NCBI GenBank assembly: GCA_964627045.1
Contig: CAZVIK010000046.1
Span: 1-22,927 of the forward strand
DNA from: CAZVIK01 sp964627045
GTDB taxonomy: Bacteria; Acidobacteriota; Terriglobia; Bryobacterales; Bryobacteraceae
DNA: 22,927 nt
Reading direction: 5' to 3'
Shown here: positions 12,634 to 20,624 of the stretch, piece after piece
Numbering within the stretch: position 1 is the first letter of the stretch
Layout of the letters: each line of letters begins with the position of its first letter
Notes under the pieces: generated by a model
Database searches by the model: none
Told to the model about the DNA's origin: nothing
The model's input: only the letters and a program-made list of their open reading frames with translations
Position numbers and translations under genes: made by a program

Positions 12634-15240
12634 CTAAAACTCCAGGCTCAACTGGAAGCGGAAGGTGCGGCCGTCGTTGAGCGTGTTGGTGATCATGCCG
12701 AAATCCTGGTCGGTGAGGTTTGCGCCCGGAGCGGCGAACTGGGCCGTGTTGAAGAGGTTCACCGATTCGGCGCGGAACTGGACGGCGGTATCGTGCGGCG
12801 CGGAGAAACGCCGGGCGAGGGCCGCGTTCACGTTGTAGATGCCCCCCTTGCGGAACGTGTTGCGCCCCAAGTTGCCCGCCAGTTCGCCCGGTTTGATGTA
12901 GGCGAAGGCCGAGCGCGGCATCAGCGATGCCGAGGTGTCCGGATGCCCGATGGTGCGGCCGAGGATCGAGGGGTCCAGGATGTTGGGCCGGTCTCCGAGC
13001 GCGCCATCCACGTTGCCGTAACCGGGCGCGTCTGAGCCGGATTGAACCAGGAACGGCGTCCCGTTCTTGAGTGAAACGACTGCCGAGAGGTTCCATTTCG
13101 CCGCCAGGCGGCGCAGAAGGACAGGCTCGCCGGCCAAGGCCGGCATGTCGTAGGCGATGCGGGCCAAGAAGGCGTGCGGCTGATCGAAGTCGCTGAGTCC
13201 CTTGAGGTCGCGGTGGGAATCGAACTCCGATTGGCCCCGGTTCTGCGTGCGGTTGGAGGCCGTGTCGCTGTAATTGGCGCCCACGTCCAGCGCCTTGCTG
13301 AACCAGTAGGAAGCGTCGACGCTGAGCCCGCGCCAGCGCGGCAGAACCAGGGTGGCGCGCGCGGCGTCGTACCAGGCGAACGAACCGTTCAGCATGTGCT
13401 TCACTTCGCTGAGTTGCTGATCGGGGCGGCGGGCGTCGATGGTGGCGGTGGTCAGCGGAAGGCCACTCAGAACGCGGGCGCGGTTGATGTACCACATCTG
13501 GATGATCTTGGGCGTGCGGCTGCCGGCGTATCCGAGTTGAACCCGCCAGGGACCGAGCGACGCCGGCTCCCAACTGAAGTTGTACTGGCCGGAATAGGGC
13601 GTGGCCAGTTTGGAATCCAGGATGTAGAGCGACGTGCGCTGCTCGCCCTGCGGGCCACTAAGGTAGACGCCCACCGGGTCCAGCAGGTCCGGGTTATTGA
13701 TGACCAGCTTCATATTCCCGGGCGGGTTGAAGCGCAGTTGCTGGTAGGTGGCCTGCACGATGCTGTCGTAGACCAGGGCGTAGGACGCTCGCAGCGTTCC
13801 CAGCCGTCCGGGCAGGCGCGCGGCCAGGCCCACCATGGGGCCGAAGTTGTTCCAGTCGGACTTGTATGGGAATGTGGTGAGATTATCGGCTTCCGTGGGA
13901 ACGACGACCGGCGTGAAGCGCAGTCCGAGCGTCAGGGTCAGGGAGCGTGTGGCCTGCCACTTGCCGCCCGCGTAGTAGGCCTGGTCCCAGTTGCGGAAGC
14001 GGCGATGAACGTCACCGACCGAAACGAAGATCTTGGTCGGGAGACCCATGCGGAGGTTCGTGATGGCGTCGCGGCCCTGGTCGGCGGTGAAGCTGAAGGA
14101 GCCCATCACCGAGTCGTTCTGCACGCCGTTCAGGTAGCGGCGCAGCAGCTCGTAGCCCACGGTCCACTCATGCTTGCCGCGGACCAGGCGGGCCTGCGCC
14201 CCGTGACGGAACATGTTTTCGGCGCGGTCGATGGGGATGTCCTGCTGCGGCCCGACGGTAGAGAGGCCGCTTACCGAAATGCGCGGGCCCAGGTTGTTGA
14301 TTTCCGGAACTAGCCTGGAGGCAACGCGGTCGAAGCCGAGCGAGACGTTGAACGTCGTCGTGGCGCTGTGCTGGCGCACCCAGGAGATGCGCGACTGGTG
14401 GGAACGCGTGGTGGTATCCGGATTCATGCCCTTGATGAACTGGAAGGCGTCAACCCGCTGGTGCACCAGTTGCTGGCGCAGCACCAGGCGGTCGCGCGGG
14501 TTCAGGCGCTGGTCGATGCGGGCGTTGGCGGTGTCGCTGTTGATCCGCTGCGCCGAATTGGTGTTGAGCATGCGCCGGTTGATGTCGGTACGGTTGGGCA
14601 GCTCGGATGGGAATGAAGCCAGAATGCGCTGCACATAGGCGGCGACGGCGGGGCCGGCGGCCAGGGCGGTGCGCTCACCGGCCAAGGGCACCAGGACGTT
14701 CCCGTTGACGATGCCGCGCACCTTCTGCTGATTGCCCGTGAAGGTGAGGATGCCGTTCTTCCAGACCGGCGCTGAGAAGTCGGCCCCGTACTGGTTCTCC
14801 CGAGCCGGCTCGACAGAGCCCACCTGGAAGAAGGAGCGCGCGCTGAAGGCGCTGTTCAGGTGCCCAAAGAAAAGGCGTCCGTGGACCCCGGCGCGGCCCG
14901 CGGGCGCCACGTGGATGGTGCCGGACGGGGAGTTGCCGTACTCGGCGCCGTAATAGCCGCGGTCGGGCCGGAATTCGGTGACGATGGTGGCCGTGGTGCC
15001 GAGGCGCGTATTCAGCTCCCGCAACAGGTTGTTGTCCACGAGGTTGAATTGGACGTTTTCGTTGCGCCGGCTTTCGCCAGCCTGGGCGTCAGTCTGGCCA
15101 AGCAGGTTGAGCCGGGTTCGCTGTTCGGCGGCCGGAGTGGGAACGGCAGGGGCGGCGGGAGGGCCGGCCGGCGTTTGTCCCTGCGCTATCAATAGGATGG
15201 GCAGACAGAGCAAAGCAGCTATGTATACAATTCGTAACAC
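12634..15240 (-). CDS. Oar-like TonB-dependent receptor
   Basis: An 868-residue outer membrane protein. After a signal peptide (RIVYIAALLCLPILLIA) and a Pro/Ala-rich linker comes a plug-like region (about 60-175) with the pattern of the large acidobacterial Oar-type receptors: EFRPDRGYYGAEYGNSPSGT, then RENQYGADFSAPVWKNG and LTFTGNQQKVRG. The rest is beta-barrel, including QRLNPRDRLVLRQ and TPYSGQYNFSWEPASLGPWR, and it ends in Phe (FRFQLSLEF), as outer membrane barrels do. Relatives usually run 1000-1200 residues and start with a carboxypeptidase regulatory-like domain, which is missing here. The start is GTG at 15240, preceded by GGGGA. The ligand is unknown; such proteins are thought to move sugars, peptides or metabolites. 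Confidence 0.88.
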   Translation of the reverse strand: MLRIVYIAALLCLPILLIAQGQTPAGPPAAPAVPTPAAEQRTRLNLLGQTDAQAGESRRNENVQFNLVDNNLLRELNTRLGTTATIVTEFRPDRGYYGAEYGNSPSGTIHVAPAGRAGVHGRLFFGHLNSAFSARSFFQVGSVEPARENQYGADFSAPVWKNGILTFTGNQQKVRGIVNGNVLVPLAGERTALAAGPAVAAYVQRILASFPSELPNRTDINRRMLNTNSAQRINSDTANARIDQRLNPRDRLVLRQQLVHQRVDAFQFIKGMNPDTTTRSHQSRISWVRQHSATTTFNVSLGFDRVASRLVPEINNLGPRISVSGLSTVGPQQDIPIDRAENMFRHGAQARLVRGKHEWTVGYELLRRYLNGVQNDSVMGSFSFTADQGRDAITNLRMGLPTKIFVSVGDVHRRFRNWDQAYYAGGKWQATRSLTLTLGLRFTPVVVPTEADNLTTFPYKSDWNNFGPMVGLAARLPGRLGTLRASYALVYDSIVQATYQQLRFNPPGNMKLVINNPDLLDPVGVYLSGPQGEQRTSLYILDSKLATPYSGQYNFSWEPASLGPWRVQLGYAGSRTPKIIQMWYINRARVLSGLPLTTATIDARRPDQQLSEVKHMLNGSFAWYDAARATLVLPRWRGLSVDASYWFSKALDVGANYSDTASNRTQNRGQSEFDSHRDLKGLSDFDQPHAFLARIAYDMPALAGEPVLLRRLAAKWNLSAVVSLKNGTPFLVQSGSDAPGYGNVDGALGDRPNILDPSILGRTIGHPDTSASLMPRSAFAYIKPGELAGNLGRNTFRKGGIYNVNAALARRFSAPHDTAVQFRAESVNLFNTAQFAAPGANLTDQDFGMITNTLNDGRTFRFQLSLEF

Positions 15241-15496
15241 GTAAGGTCCCCTGGAATGAAAGCCGGAAGCCGATTGTACCGCAGGCCGGCAGCGCCGGGA
15301 CGAATGGCGAGTATGGTGGAAAGCCAGCCGGAAACCGGGGGTTGGCCACCGCCGGGCCGCGCGGCCCTTATCAATCCGGCCGGTCTAGCCGATGATTTGG
15401 ATGTCTGGCCGGGTAGGGACTCCGCATCCGTGCGGCGGCGATGGTCCGCCCCGGGGTGAAGCCCGGAAGCCCGAGCCGCGGAAAGGTGCGAGGGGT
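15241..15496. other. Divergent intergenic region between the Oar-like receptor and the HDOD gene
   Basis: This 256-bp stretch should hold both promoters. On the minus strand TACAAT (about 15274-15279) is a possible -10 for the receptor, about 35 bp before its GTG, but with a poor -35. On the plus strand I see no clear promoter. The sequence is GC-rich with short inverted repeats (for example GGGCCGCGCGGCCC near 15354-15367, a near-perfect palindrome). No gene is supported, although an in-frame ATG at 15392 would extend the HDOD protein by 35 Pro/Arg/Gly-rich residues. Confidence 0.45.
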
Positions 15497-16357
15497 ATGA
15501 GTGCGGGTATCACCTGCGAGGCGGACATTCGGTTTTGGGCATTGCGGGAGCTTCCCCCGTTTCCGGCGATCGCGACCAAGTTGCTGCGGCTGTTTGCGAA
15601 CGACGACGTCGAGATCCGCGACGTGGTCAACCTGATCCGCGCCGATGCGGCGTTTTCCTCCGAGTTGCTGCGCGTGGCCAACTCGCCGATCTACGGACTC
15701 CGCAGCCAGGTCAGCAGCGTGCAACACGCCGTGGTGATCCTCGGGTTCGACCGGTTGCGGTCGTTCGCGATGACCATCTCGATGAAGAATTTCCTGCGCT
15801 CGGCCATGCGCATCGACGTGCTCCGGCGGGTGTGGCGGCACAGCCTGGCGACCGCCTTGGTGGCCGAGGACCTGGCGCCGCTGTTCTGGAAGAACGGAGA
15901 CCGCACGTCGCGAGACCGCGCCTACACGGCGGGACTGCTGCACGACGTGGGGCGGCTGGCGCTGCTGGTGAAGTACCCGCAGGAATACGCCAACCTGCTG
16001 GCCGTGGTGGCCGAAAACCCGTTCGACATGCTGGAGACCGAACGGCAACTGTTCGATATCGACCACTGCGAGGCGGGCGACTGGCTGTCGAAGGCCTGGA
16101 CATTCCCGGCCGAGATCTCCGAAGTAGCGGCGCGGCACCACGAGCCGCCCGACGCCAACGACAGCGACCTGGTGAACCTGGTGCGCGCGGCGGTGCTGCT
16201 GACCGACTGGCTCGGGTTCGACGTGACGCCGCTGCTGCCGATCCAGACCGTCGAGGAACTGGAGGCGCGGCTCCCGGAAGCGGCGCGCGGCTGGGTGTCG
16301 GAGGACATGGAGCCCAAGCGCCAGGAGATCAACGATAAGCTCGACTCGTTCGACTAG
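15497..16357 (+). CDS. HDOD/HD-domain signalling protein
   Basis: From ATG 15497 the protein has 286 residues. Residues about 14-215 form an HDOD domain: LRELPPFPAIATKLLRLF, VVNLIRADAAFSSELLRVAN, SPIYGLRSQVSSVQHAVVIL, then GFDRLRSFAM. HDOD proteins are distant relatives of HD phosphohydrolases and usually act in signalling or chemotaxis-type control. Here the HD residues look largely kept: H115, H149-D150 in GLLHDVGRLAL, H190, and H214-H215. A catalytic role is therefore possible, though not shown. No receiver or GGDEF domain is attached. The start was chosen for GAGGGG just before the ATG; the upstream in-frame ATG at 15392 gives a low-complexity leader. It converges with the antiporter gene, with 22 bp between the stops. 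Confidence 0.85.
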   Translation: MSAGITCEADIRFWALRELPPFPAIATKLLRLFANDDVEIRDVVNLIRADAAFSSELLRVANSPIYGLRSQVSSVQHAVVILGFDRLRSFAMTISMKNFLRSAMRIDVLRRVWRHSLATALVAEDLAPLFWKNGDRTSRDRAYTAGLLHDVGRLALLVKYPQEYANLLAVVAENPFDMLETERQLFDIDHCEAGDWLSKAWTFPAEISEVAARHHEPPDANDSDLVNLVRAAVLLTDWLGFDVTPLLPIQTVEELEARLPEAARGWVSEDMEPKRQEINDKLDSFD

Positions 16358-16379
16358 ACCGCGCCGCGCCGGAGAGCGA

Positions 16380-18116
16380 TTACCCGGCGGCGGATTGAAG
16401 GTCCGTGCGCATTTGCTGGCGGGCGGCGTCCAGTTGCTCGGGCGTGGCGCCAAGATGGCCGAGGATGCTGCCGGCCATGGCGAGGGCCACTTCGCACTCG
16501 CCGGAAAAGACCTCGCCCGCCCCGGCGCGCCGCAACAAGCCCGCCTCCCGCAGGAAATCGGCGCGGGCGACGACGTGAATCTTCGGGTTGATCTCACGGG
16601 CGACGCGCACCGCTTCGGTGGCTCCCGCCGTTCCCGACGCGCTGAGGATCAAACTGGCGGCGCCGCCCAATCCCGCCTGTTCGAGGACTTCCCTTCGATT
16701 GGCGTCGCCGTACACGCTGGCGCGGCCTTCGCTTCTCAGCCGCCGGTGCGTGTCGATGTTCATTTCGACGATGACCGGCTCGATGCCGCGTTGCCGAAGA
16801 ATGCCCGCGACCAACTGGCCGACCGGCCCGTAGCCGACGATCACGGCGCGGTGGGCGGGGCCGGCGGCGCGGGGCACGGTGGATTCGGCGAGCTCCCGGG
16901 TCGAGGTGCGGTTCAACAGACGCCAGAGACGCGGGCGGCGCGTCAGGAGGCGCTCGAGCGGGTCCACCCAGCGGAAGAGCAGCGGGTTCAACATTATGGA
17001 AACGATAGAGACGGCGACGATGGGGTTCATGGCGACGTCGGGCAGCGCCCCGAGCTTCCGGCCGAGCGCGGCCAACAAAAACGAGAACTCGCCAATCTGC
17101 GCCAGCGCGATGGCGACGCCCAGACCGATGCGGGAGCGGTAGCCGAGGATGGCGACGATCAGGATCGCGGCGAGGGGCTTGCCGAGCATCACGATCAGGA
17201 GCGTCAACCCGATCAACAGCGGGTTGGCCAACGCCTGGCGCGGGTCGAAGAGCATCCCCACCGAAAGGAAGAACATGACGGCGAAGGCGTCGCGCAGCGG
17301 CAACGCCTCGGACCCGGCGCGGGCGCTGAACTCGGACTGGCCAACCACCATCCCCGCCATAAACGCGCCCAGGGCCACCGACACATTGAACAGGGCGGCG
17401 GCGCCTACGGCGATCCCCAGGGCGACGGCGAGCACACAGAGGGTGAAAAGCTCACGCGAGCGCGTAGCGGCAACCTTGTTGAACAGCGAGGGGATCAGGC
17501 GTCCCCCCGCGAGCATCGTGAACCCGACAAACGCGGTCAGCTTCAGCACCGACAAACCCACGGCCAGCGCGATACCGCCGGAGCCGTGCGTCAGCGGCGC
17601 GCGAAAGACCGTGGGAAGCAGGACCAGCATGAACACCGTGAAGATGTCTTCCATCACCAGCCAGCCGACGGCCGCCCGGCCAGTGGGGCTCTGAAGCTCG
17701 CCGTTGTCGGCAAGCACGCGAACCAGCACCACGGTGCTTGCCACCGACAACGCCATGCCAAAGACGATCCCTTGCGGCCAACTCCAGCCGAGCGCATGGA
17801 ACACCAGGGAGCCGAGCGCCGTCGCCACCGCGCTCTGGACCAGCGCGCCGGCAATGGCGATTCGCTTCACAGCCAGCAGATCCTTCCAGTGGAAATGCAG
17901 GCCCACGCCGAACATGAGCAGGATCACGCCGACTTCGGCGAGTTGTTCGGCCAGGTGCGTGTCGGCGACGAAGCCGGGGGTATGCGGCCCGACCAGGATT
18001 CCCGCCAGCAAGTAGCCGACGATGGGCGACCAGCCAAGGCGGTGCGTCAAGTAGCCGAGGACGACGGCCGCGATGAGGCCGCCGGCGAGTGTCACGATGA
18101 GGCTCAGGTTTTCCAC
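16380..18116 (-). CDS. ybaL: YbaL/Kef-type cation:proton antiporter (CPA2) with RCK domain
   Basis: From GTG 18116 the protein has 578 residues. About twelve membrane helices fill residues 5-385. They include the strongly conserved front end PIVGYLLAGILVGPHTPGFV, EVGVILLMFGVGLHFHWKDL, MALSVASTVVLVRVL, GWLVMEDIFTVFMLVLLP and FFLSVGMLFDP, which match E. coli YbaL almost block by block. Residues about 423-540 form a TrkA-N/RCK domain with the nucleotide-binding loop GYGPVG (428-433). It exchanges K+ or Na+ for protons across the inner membrane, gated by nucleotide binding. I chose GTG 18116 (VENLSLIVTLAGG, GAGGA upstream). The open frame continues to ATG 18269, but those 51 residues are not family-like and run into the start of the opposite gene. 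Confidence 0.92.
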   Translation of the reverse strand: MENLSLIVTLAGGLIAAVVLGYLTHRLGWSPIVGYLLAGILVGPHTPGFVADTHLAEQLAEVGVILLMFGVGLHFHWKDLLAVKRIAIAGALVQSAVATALGSLVFHALGWSWPQGIVFGMALSVASTVVLVRVLADNGELQSPTGRAAVGWLVMEDIFTVFMLVLLPTVFRAPLTHGSGGIALAVGLSVLKLTAFVGFTMLAGGRLIPSLFNKVAATRSRELFTLCVLAVALGIAVGAAALFNVSVALGAFMAGMVVGQSEFSARAGSEALPLRDAFAVMFFLSVGMLFDPRQALANPLLIGLTLLIVMLGKPLAAILIVAILGYRSRIGLGVAIALAQIGEFSFLLAALGRKLGALPDVAMNPIVAVSIVSIMLNPLLFRWVDPLERLLTRRPRLWRLLNRTSTRELAESTVPRAAGPAHRAVIVGYGPVGQLVAGILRQRGIEPVIVEMNIDTHRRLRSEGRASVYGDANRREVLEQAGLGGAASLILSASGTAGATEAVRVAREINPKIHVVARADFLREAGLLRRAGAGEVFSGECEVALAMAGSILGHLGATPEQLDAARQQMRTDLQSAAG

Positions 18117-18246
18117 TCGGCCGATCCTCGAAGGACTCCACCGGGCCAAGCCATCGTCCGGATGAACGCGCGCAGCGGCATATTTACAGCATAGGGCTTG
18201 AAGGCGCGCGGCGGGCGGCGGCGGGGCCCTGCTAGTGTGAAAGTAT
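18117..18246. other. Divergent gap between the antiporter and M3 peptidase genes
   Basis: A 130-bp region. On the plus strand TGCTAGTGT (18231-18238 region) resembles an extended -10, and transcription from it would start almost at the peptidase ATG. On the minus strand TGTAAAT near 18184-18190 is a weak -10 candidate. Nothing else was seen. Confidence 0.3.
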
Positions 18247-20469
18247 ATGCCAGGCACCGCCTCTCCCAATCCGCTTCTTCAATACGCCTTCCCGATCCGG
18301 TTCGACCAGGTGGAGGCCGCGCAGGTAGAGCCCGCCGTGGCGGAGTTGATCGAAGCGGCGCGCGCCGGGCGCGAACAATTGGCGGCGGTGCGGGACGAGC
18401 GCACGTTCGCCAACACGCTTGCGCCGCTGGACGAACTGACGACGCGCCTGGATTTCGCCATGAGCCTGGTGAGGCACCTGGAAGGGGTCGTCACCACGCC
18501 GGAACTGCGGGCGGCGCACAACGCGGTGGAACCGCTGGCGACGGAGTTCCTCGCCTCGATACCGCTGGACGAAGGGTTGTGGCGCGCGTTGCAGGAGTAC
18601 GCGCGGACGCCCGAGGCGGCGGCGCTCGACGGCGTGAAGAAGCGCTGCCTTACCAAGACCCTCGATAGCTTCCGGCGCCACGGCGCGGAGTTGGATGCCG
18701 CGGGCAAGGCACGTCTGGCGGCGGTCGAAGTGGAACTGAGCCGGCTGACGACGACATTCGCCCAAAATGTGCTGGACGCAACCAACGCGTTTGACCTGAC
18801 GGTCGCCGACGAAAGGCAGTTGGCCGGACTGCCGCCTTCGGCGGTGGAGGCCGCGCGCGAGAGCGCCAAGGAAAAGGGCCGGGACGGCTGGCGATTCACG
18901 CTGCAAGGGCCCAGTTACACGGCGGTGATGACCTACCTGGACGACGCGGACATCCGGGAGGAGATTTGGCGGGCCTACGTGACGCGGGCCTCGGCGGGCG
19001 CTTTCGACAACCGCGAGATTCTGCGGAGGATTCTCGATCTCCGGCACGAAAAGGCCACGCTGGTGGGCTATCGCGACTTCGCCGCCTTCGTGCTGGCCGA
19101 CCGGATGGCGAAGACCGGCGAGCGGGCGCGCACATTCCTGGAAGACCTGCGGANNNNNNNNNNCACCTGGAGCGCCAGCTCATCGAAAAGCTCATCGCCG
19201 GCACGCCCGGGTTCGGCCTGGACCTGGGCGAGATCGAGACCCTCGCCGCGCGCCTCAAGGCCATGCAAGATGCCGGGGCTCAACCGGATGGCGAAGACCG
19301 GCGAGCGGGCGCGCACATTCCTGGAAGACCTGCGGACGCGCACCGAGAGGCATTTCGCTCGGGAAAACGATGAATTGCGGGCGTTCCGCCGGCAATTCGG
19401 CGCCGCGGAGCTGAAACCGTGGGACGTGGCCTACTGGGCCGAGAAGCAGCGCAAGGCGCTCTACGATTTCGACGAAGAGGAACTGCGGCCGTACTTCCCG
19501 CTGGAGAGTGTGGTCGCGGGGATGTTCCAGATTGCGGGGCGGCTTTTCGGCATCCGGGTGGAACCGGAAGCGGGCGTGGCGGGGTGGGACCCGGAGGTGC
19601 GCTGCTACGCGATCCGCGACGAGGACGGAACGCTGCTCGGGCGGTTCTACGCCGACTGGTATCCGCGCGAGAACAAGCGCGGCGGGGCGTGGATGGACCC
19701 GCTGTACTCGGGCGTGGAGCGCGCCGAGGGGCTGGAGCCGCACGTGGGCGTCATTTGCGGGAACCTGACGCCGCCGGTAGGCGAAAAGCCGGCGCTGCTG
19801 ACGCACCGCGACGTCGAGACGATCTTCCACGAGTTCGGACACCTGTTGCACCAGTGCCTGAGCCGGGTGCCGGTGCGCGGCATGGCCGGAACCAACGTGG
19901 CGTGGGACTTCGTCGAACTGCCCAGCCAAATCATGGAGAACTGGTGCTGGGAGCGCGAGGCGCTGGACCTGTTCGCGCGCCACTACCAGACCGGCGAGCG
20001 CGTGCCCGAGGATATCTTCGAGCGGATGAAGCGCGCACGAACCTTCCGTAGCGCCAACGCACAAATGCGCCAGCTTGGGTTTGGCGTGGTGGACTTCGCG
20101 CTGCACTCCGGGCCGGTAGCCGGCGCGGGCGCCGAATTGGTGGACCTGGCGCGGCGGACGCTGGAGCGGTTTTCGCCGGTGGAGTTGCCGCCCGAGCACG
20201 CGACCGTCGCGGCGTTCACCCACTTGTTCGCCGACCCGGTGGGTTACGCGGCGGGCTACTACTCCTACAAGTGGGCCGAGGTGCTGGACGCCGACGCGTT
20301 CACGCAATTTCGCACGAACGGGATCTTCGACCGCGCCACGGGACGGCGGTTCCGCGACCTGATCCTGGCGCGGGGCGACAGCGAGGACCCGGCCGAGTTG
20401 TATCGCGCCTTCATGGGCCGCGAACCCGACCCGAACGCCCTGCTGGAGCGGTTGGGATTGGCGGGCTGA
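18247..20469 (+). CDS. prlC: M3 family oligopeptidase (OpdA/PrlC-like), interrupted by an assembly gap
   Basis: A zinc metallopeptidase that cleaves short cytoplasmic peptides. As given, the frame reads 740 codons but includes 10 Ns (19154-19163), about 40 nonsense residues and a repeat of DRMAKTGERARTFLEDLR-like sequence. Joining 19153 directly to 19337 removes 183 bp and gives 679 residues, the usual length of oligopeptidase A. In that joined numbering the zinc site is HEFGH (467-471), followed by Glu496 in DFVELPSQIMENW. Family blocks on either side are intact (NKRGGAWMDPL, GVICGNLTPPVGEKPALLTH, FADPVGYAAGYYSYKWAEVL). The start ATG is at 18247; no Shine-Dalgarno is seen and the likely -10 is very close, so it may be leaderless. 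In the cell the gene is probably intact. Confidence 0.9.
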   Translation: MPGTASPNPLLQYAFPIRFDQVEAAQVEPAVAELIEAARAGREQLAAVRDERTFANTLAPLDELTTRLDFAMSLVRHLEGVVTTPELRAAHNAVEPLATEFLASIPLDEGLWRALQEYARTPEAAALDGVKKRCLTKTLDSFRRHGAELDAAGKARLAAVEVELSRLTTTFAQNVLDATNAFDLTVADERQLAGLPPSAVEAARESAKEKGRDGWRFTLQGPSYTAVMTYLDDADIREEIWRAYVTRASAGAFDNREILRRILDLRHEKATLVGYRDFAAFVLADRMAKTGERARTFLEDLRXXXXTWSASSSKSSSPARPGSAWTWARSRPSPRASRPCKMPGLNRMAKTGERARTFLEDLRTRTERHFARENDELRAFRRQFGAAELKPWDVAYWAEKQRKALYDFDEEELRPYFPLESVVAGMFQIAGRLFGIRVEPEAGVAGWDPEVRCYAIRDEDGTLLGRFYADWYPRENKRGGAWMDPLYSGVERAEGLEPHVGVICGNLTPPVGEKPALLTHRDVETIFHEFGHLLHQCLSRVPVRGMAGTNVAWDFVELPSQIMENWCWEREALDLFARHYQTGERVPEDIFERMKRARTFRSANAQMRQLGFGVVDFALHSGPVAGAGAELVDLARRTLERFSPVELPPEHATVAAFTHLFADPVGYAAGYYSYKWAEVLDADAFTQFRTNGIFDRATGRRFRDLILARGDSEDPAELYRAFMGREPDPNALLERLGLAG
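19100..19153 (+). repeat. First copy of a 54-bp exact direct repeat flanking the assembly gap
   Basis: The 54 bases ending at the N run are identical to 19283-19336. Both copies are in the same reading frame and encode the same peptide around AKTGERARTFLEDLR. A real M3 enzyme has this segment once. The pattern fits overlapping contig ends that were not merged. Confidence 0.95.
19154..19163. other. Assembly gap (10 Ns)
   Basis: Ten undetermined bases inside the M3 peptidase gene. The length 10 is probably a placeholder, not a measured distance. Confidence 0.99.
19164..19282. other. Probable misjoined 119-bp fragment inside the M3 gene
   Basis: In the peptidase frame this reads as Ser/Pro/Arg-rich nonsense. 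In another plus frame it reads as a natural-looking peptide of about 39 residues, beginning HLERQLIEKLIAGTPGFGL and continuing DLGEIETLAARLKAMQDAG. It therefore looks like coding sequence from a different gene placed here by the assembler. I do not recognise the source. Confidence 0.7.
19283..19336 (+). repeat. Second copy of the 54-bp exact direct repeat
   Basis: Identical to 19100-19153. From here the peptidase reading frame continues normally (RTRTERHFARENDELRAFRR). Confidence 0.95.
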
Positions 20470-20516
20470 ACCCGCCGATCTGCCGCGTCTCCGGCGAAAG
20501 ACCGCTGCAAGCCCGG

Positions 20517-20525
20517 TGGTATACT
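20517..20525 (+). promoter_or_regulatory. Extended -10 promoter upstream of the rhamnosidase gene
   Basis: TGG followed by TATACT (20520-20525) repeats the GTGGTATACT motif seen before the PEP-CTERM gene. No good -35 is present. Transcription would start near 20532 and leave a leader of about 93 nt before the ATG at 20625. The rest of the 155-bp gap after the peptidase stop shows no gene. Confidence 0.5.
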
Positions 20526-20624
20526 GGCACAGGCCGCGGGGCCGGATGGGGGTGTTCCGCGTGCGTTCGAGACGAACGTGGAGTCCACCCAGGCCTCGGC
20601 CGGGCAAAGGTGGATATCGTCGTG

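Noticed and set aside
11549..13573. 674-residue open frame on the minus strand across trpD and the end of the Oar-like receptor gene
   Set aside because: It is Arg/Pro/His-rich shadow coding opposite trpD and in another frame of the receptor gene, with no domain-like sequence.
16395..18194. 599-residue open frame on the plus strand opposite the antiporter gene
   Set aside because: Very rich in Arg, Glu, Gly and His with no hydrophobic core; it is the antisense shadow of a strongly conserved YbaL-like gene.
18117..18269. 51-residue N-terminal extension of the antiporter to ATG 18269
   Set aside because: The extension is not like the family and overlaps the start of the M3 gene; GTG 18116 with GAGGA upstream gives the normal N-terminus.
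19100..19336. True tandem duplication within the M3 gene
   Set aside because: The copies flank an N run and out-of-frame foreign sequence, which is the signature of an assembly fault.
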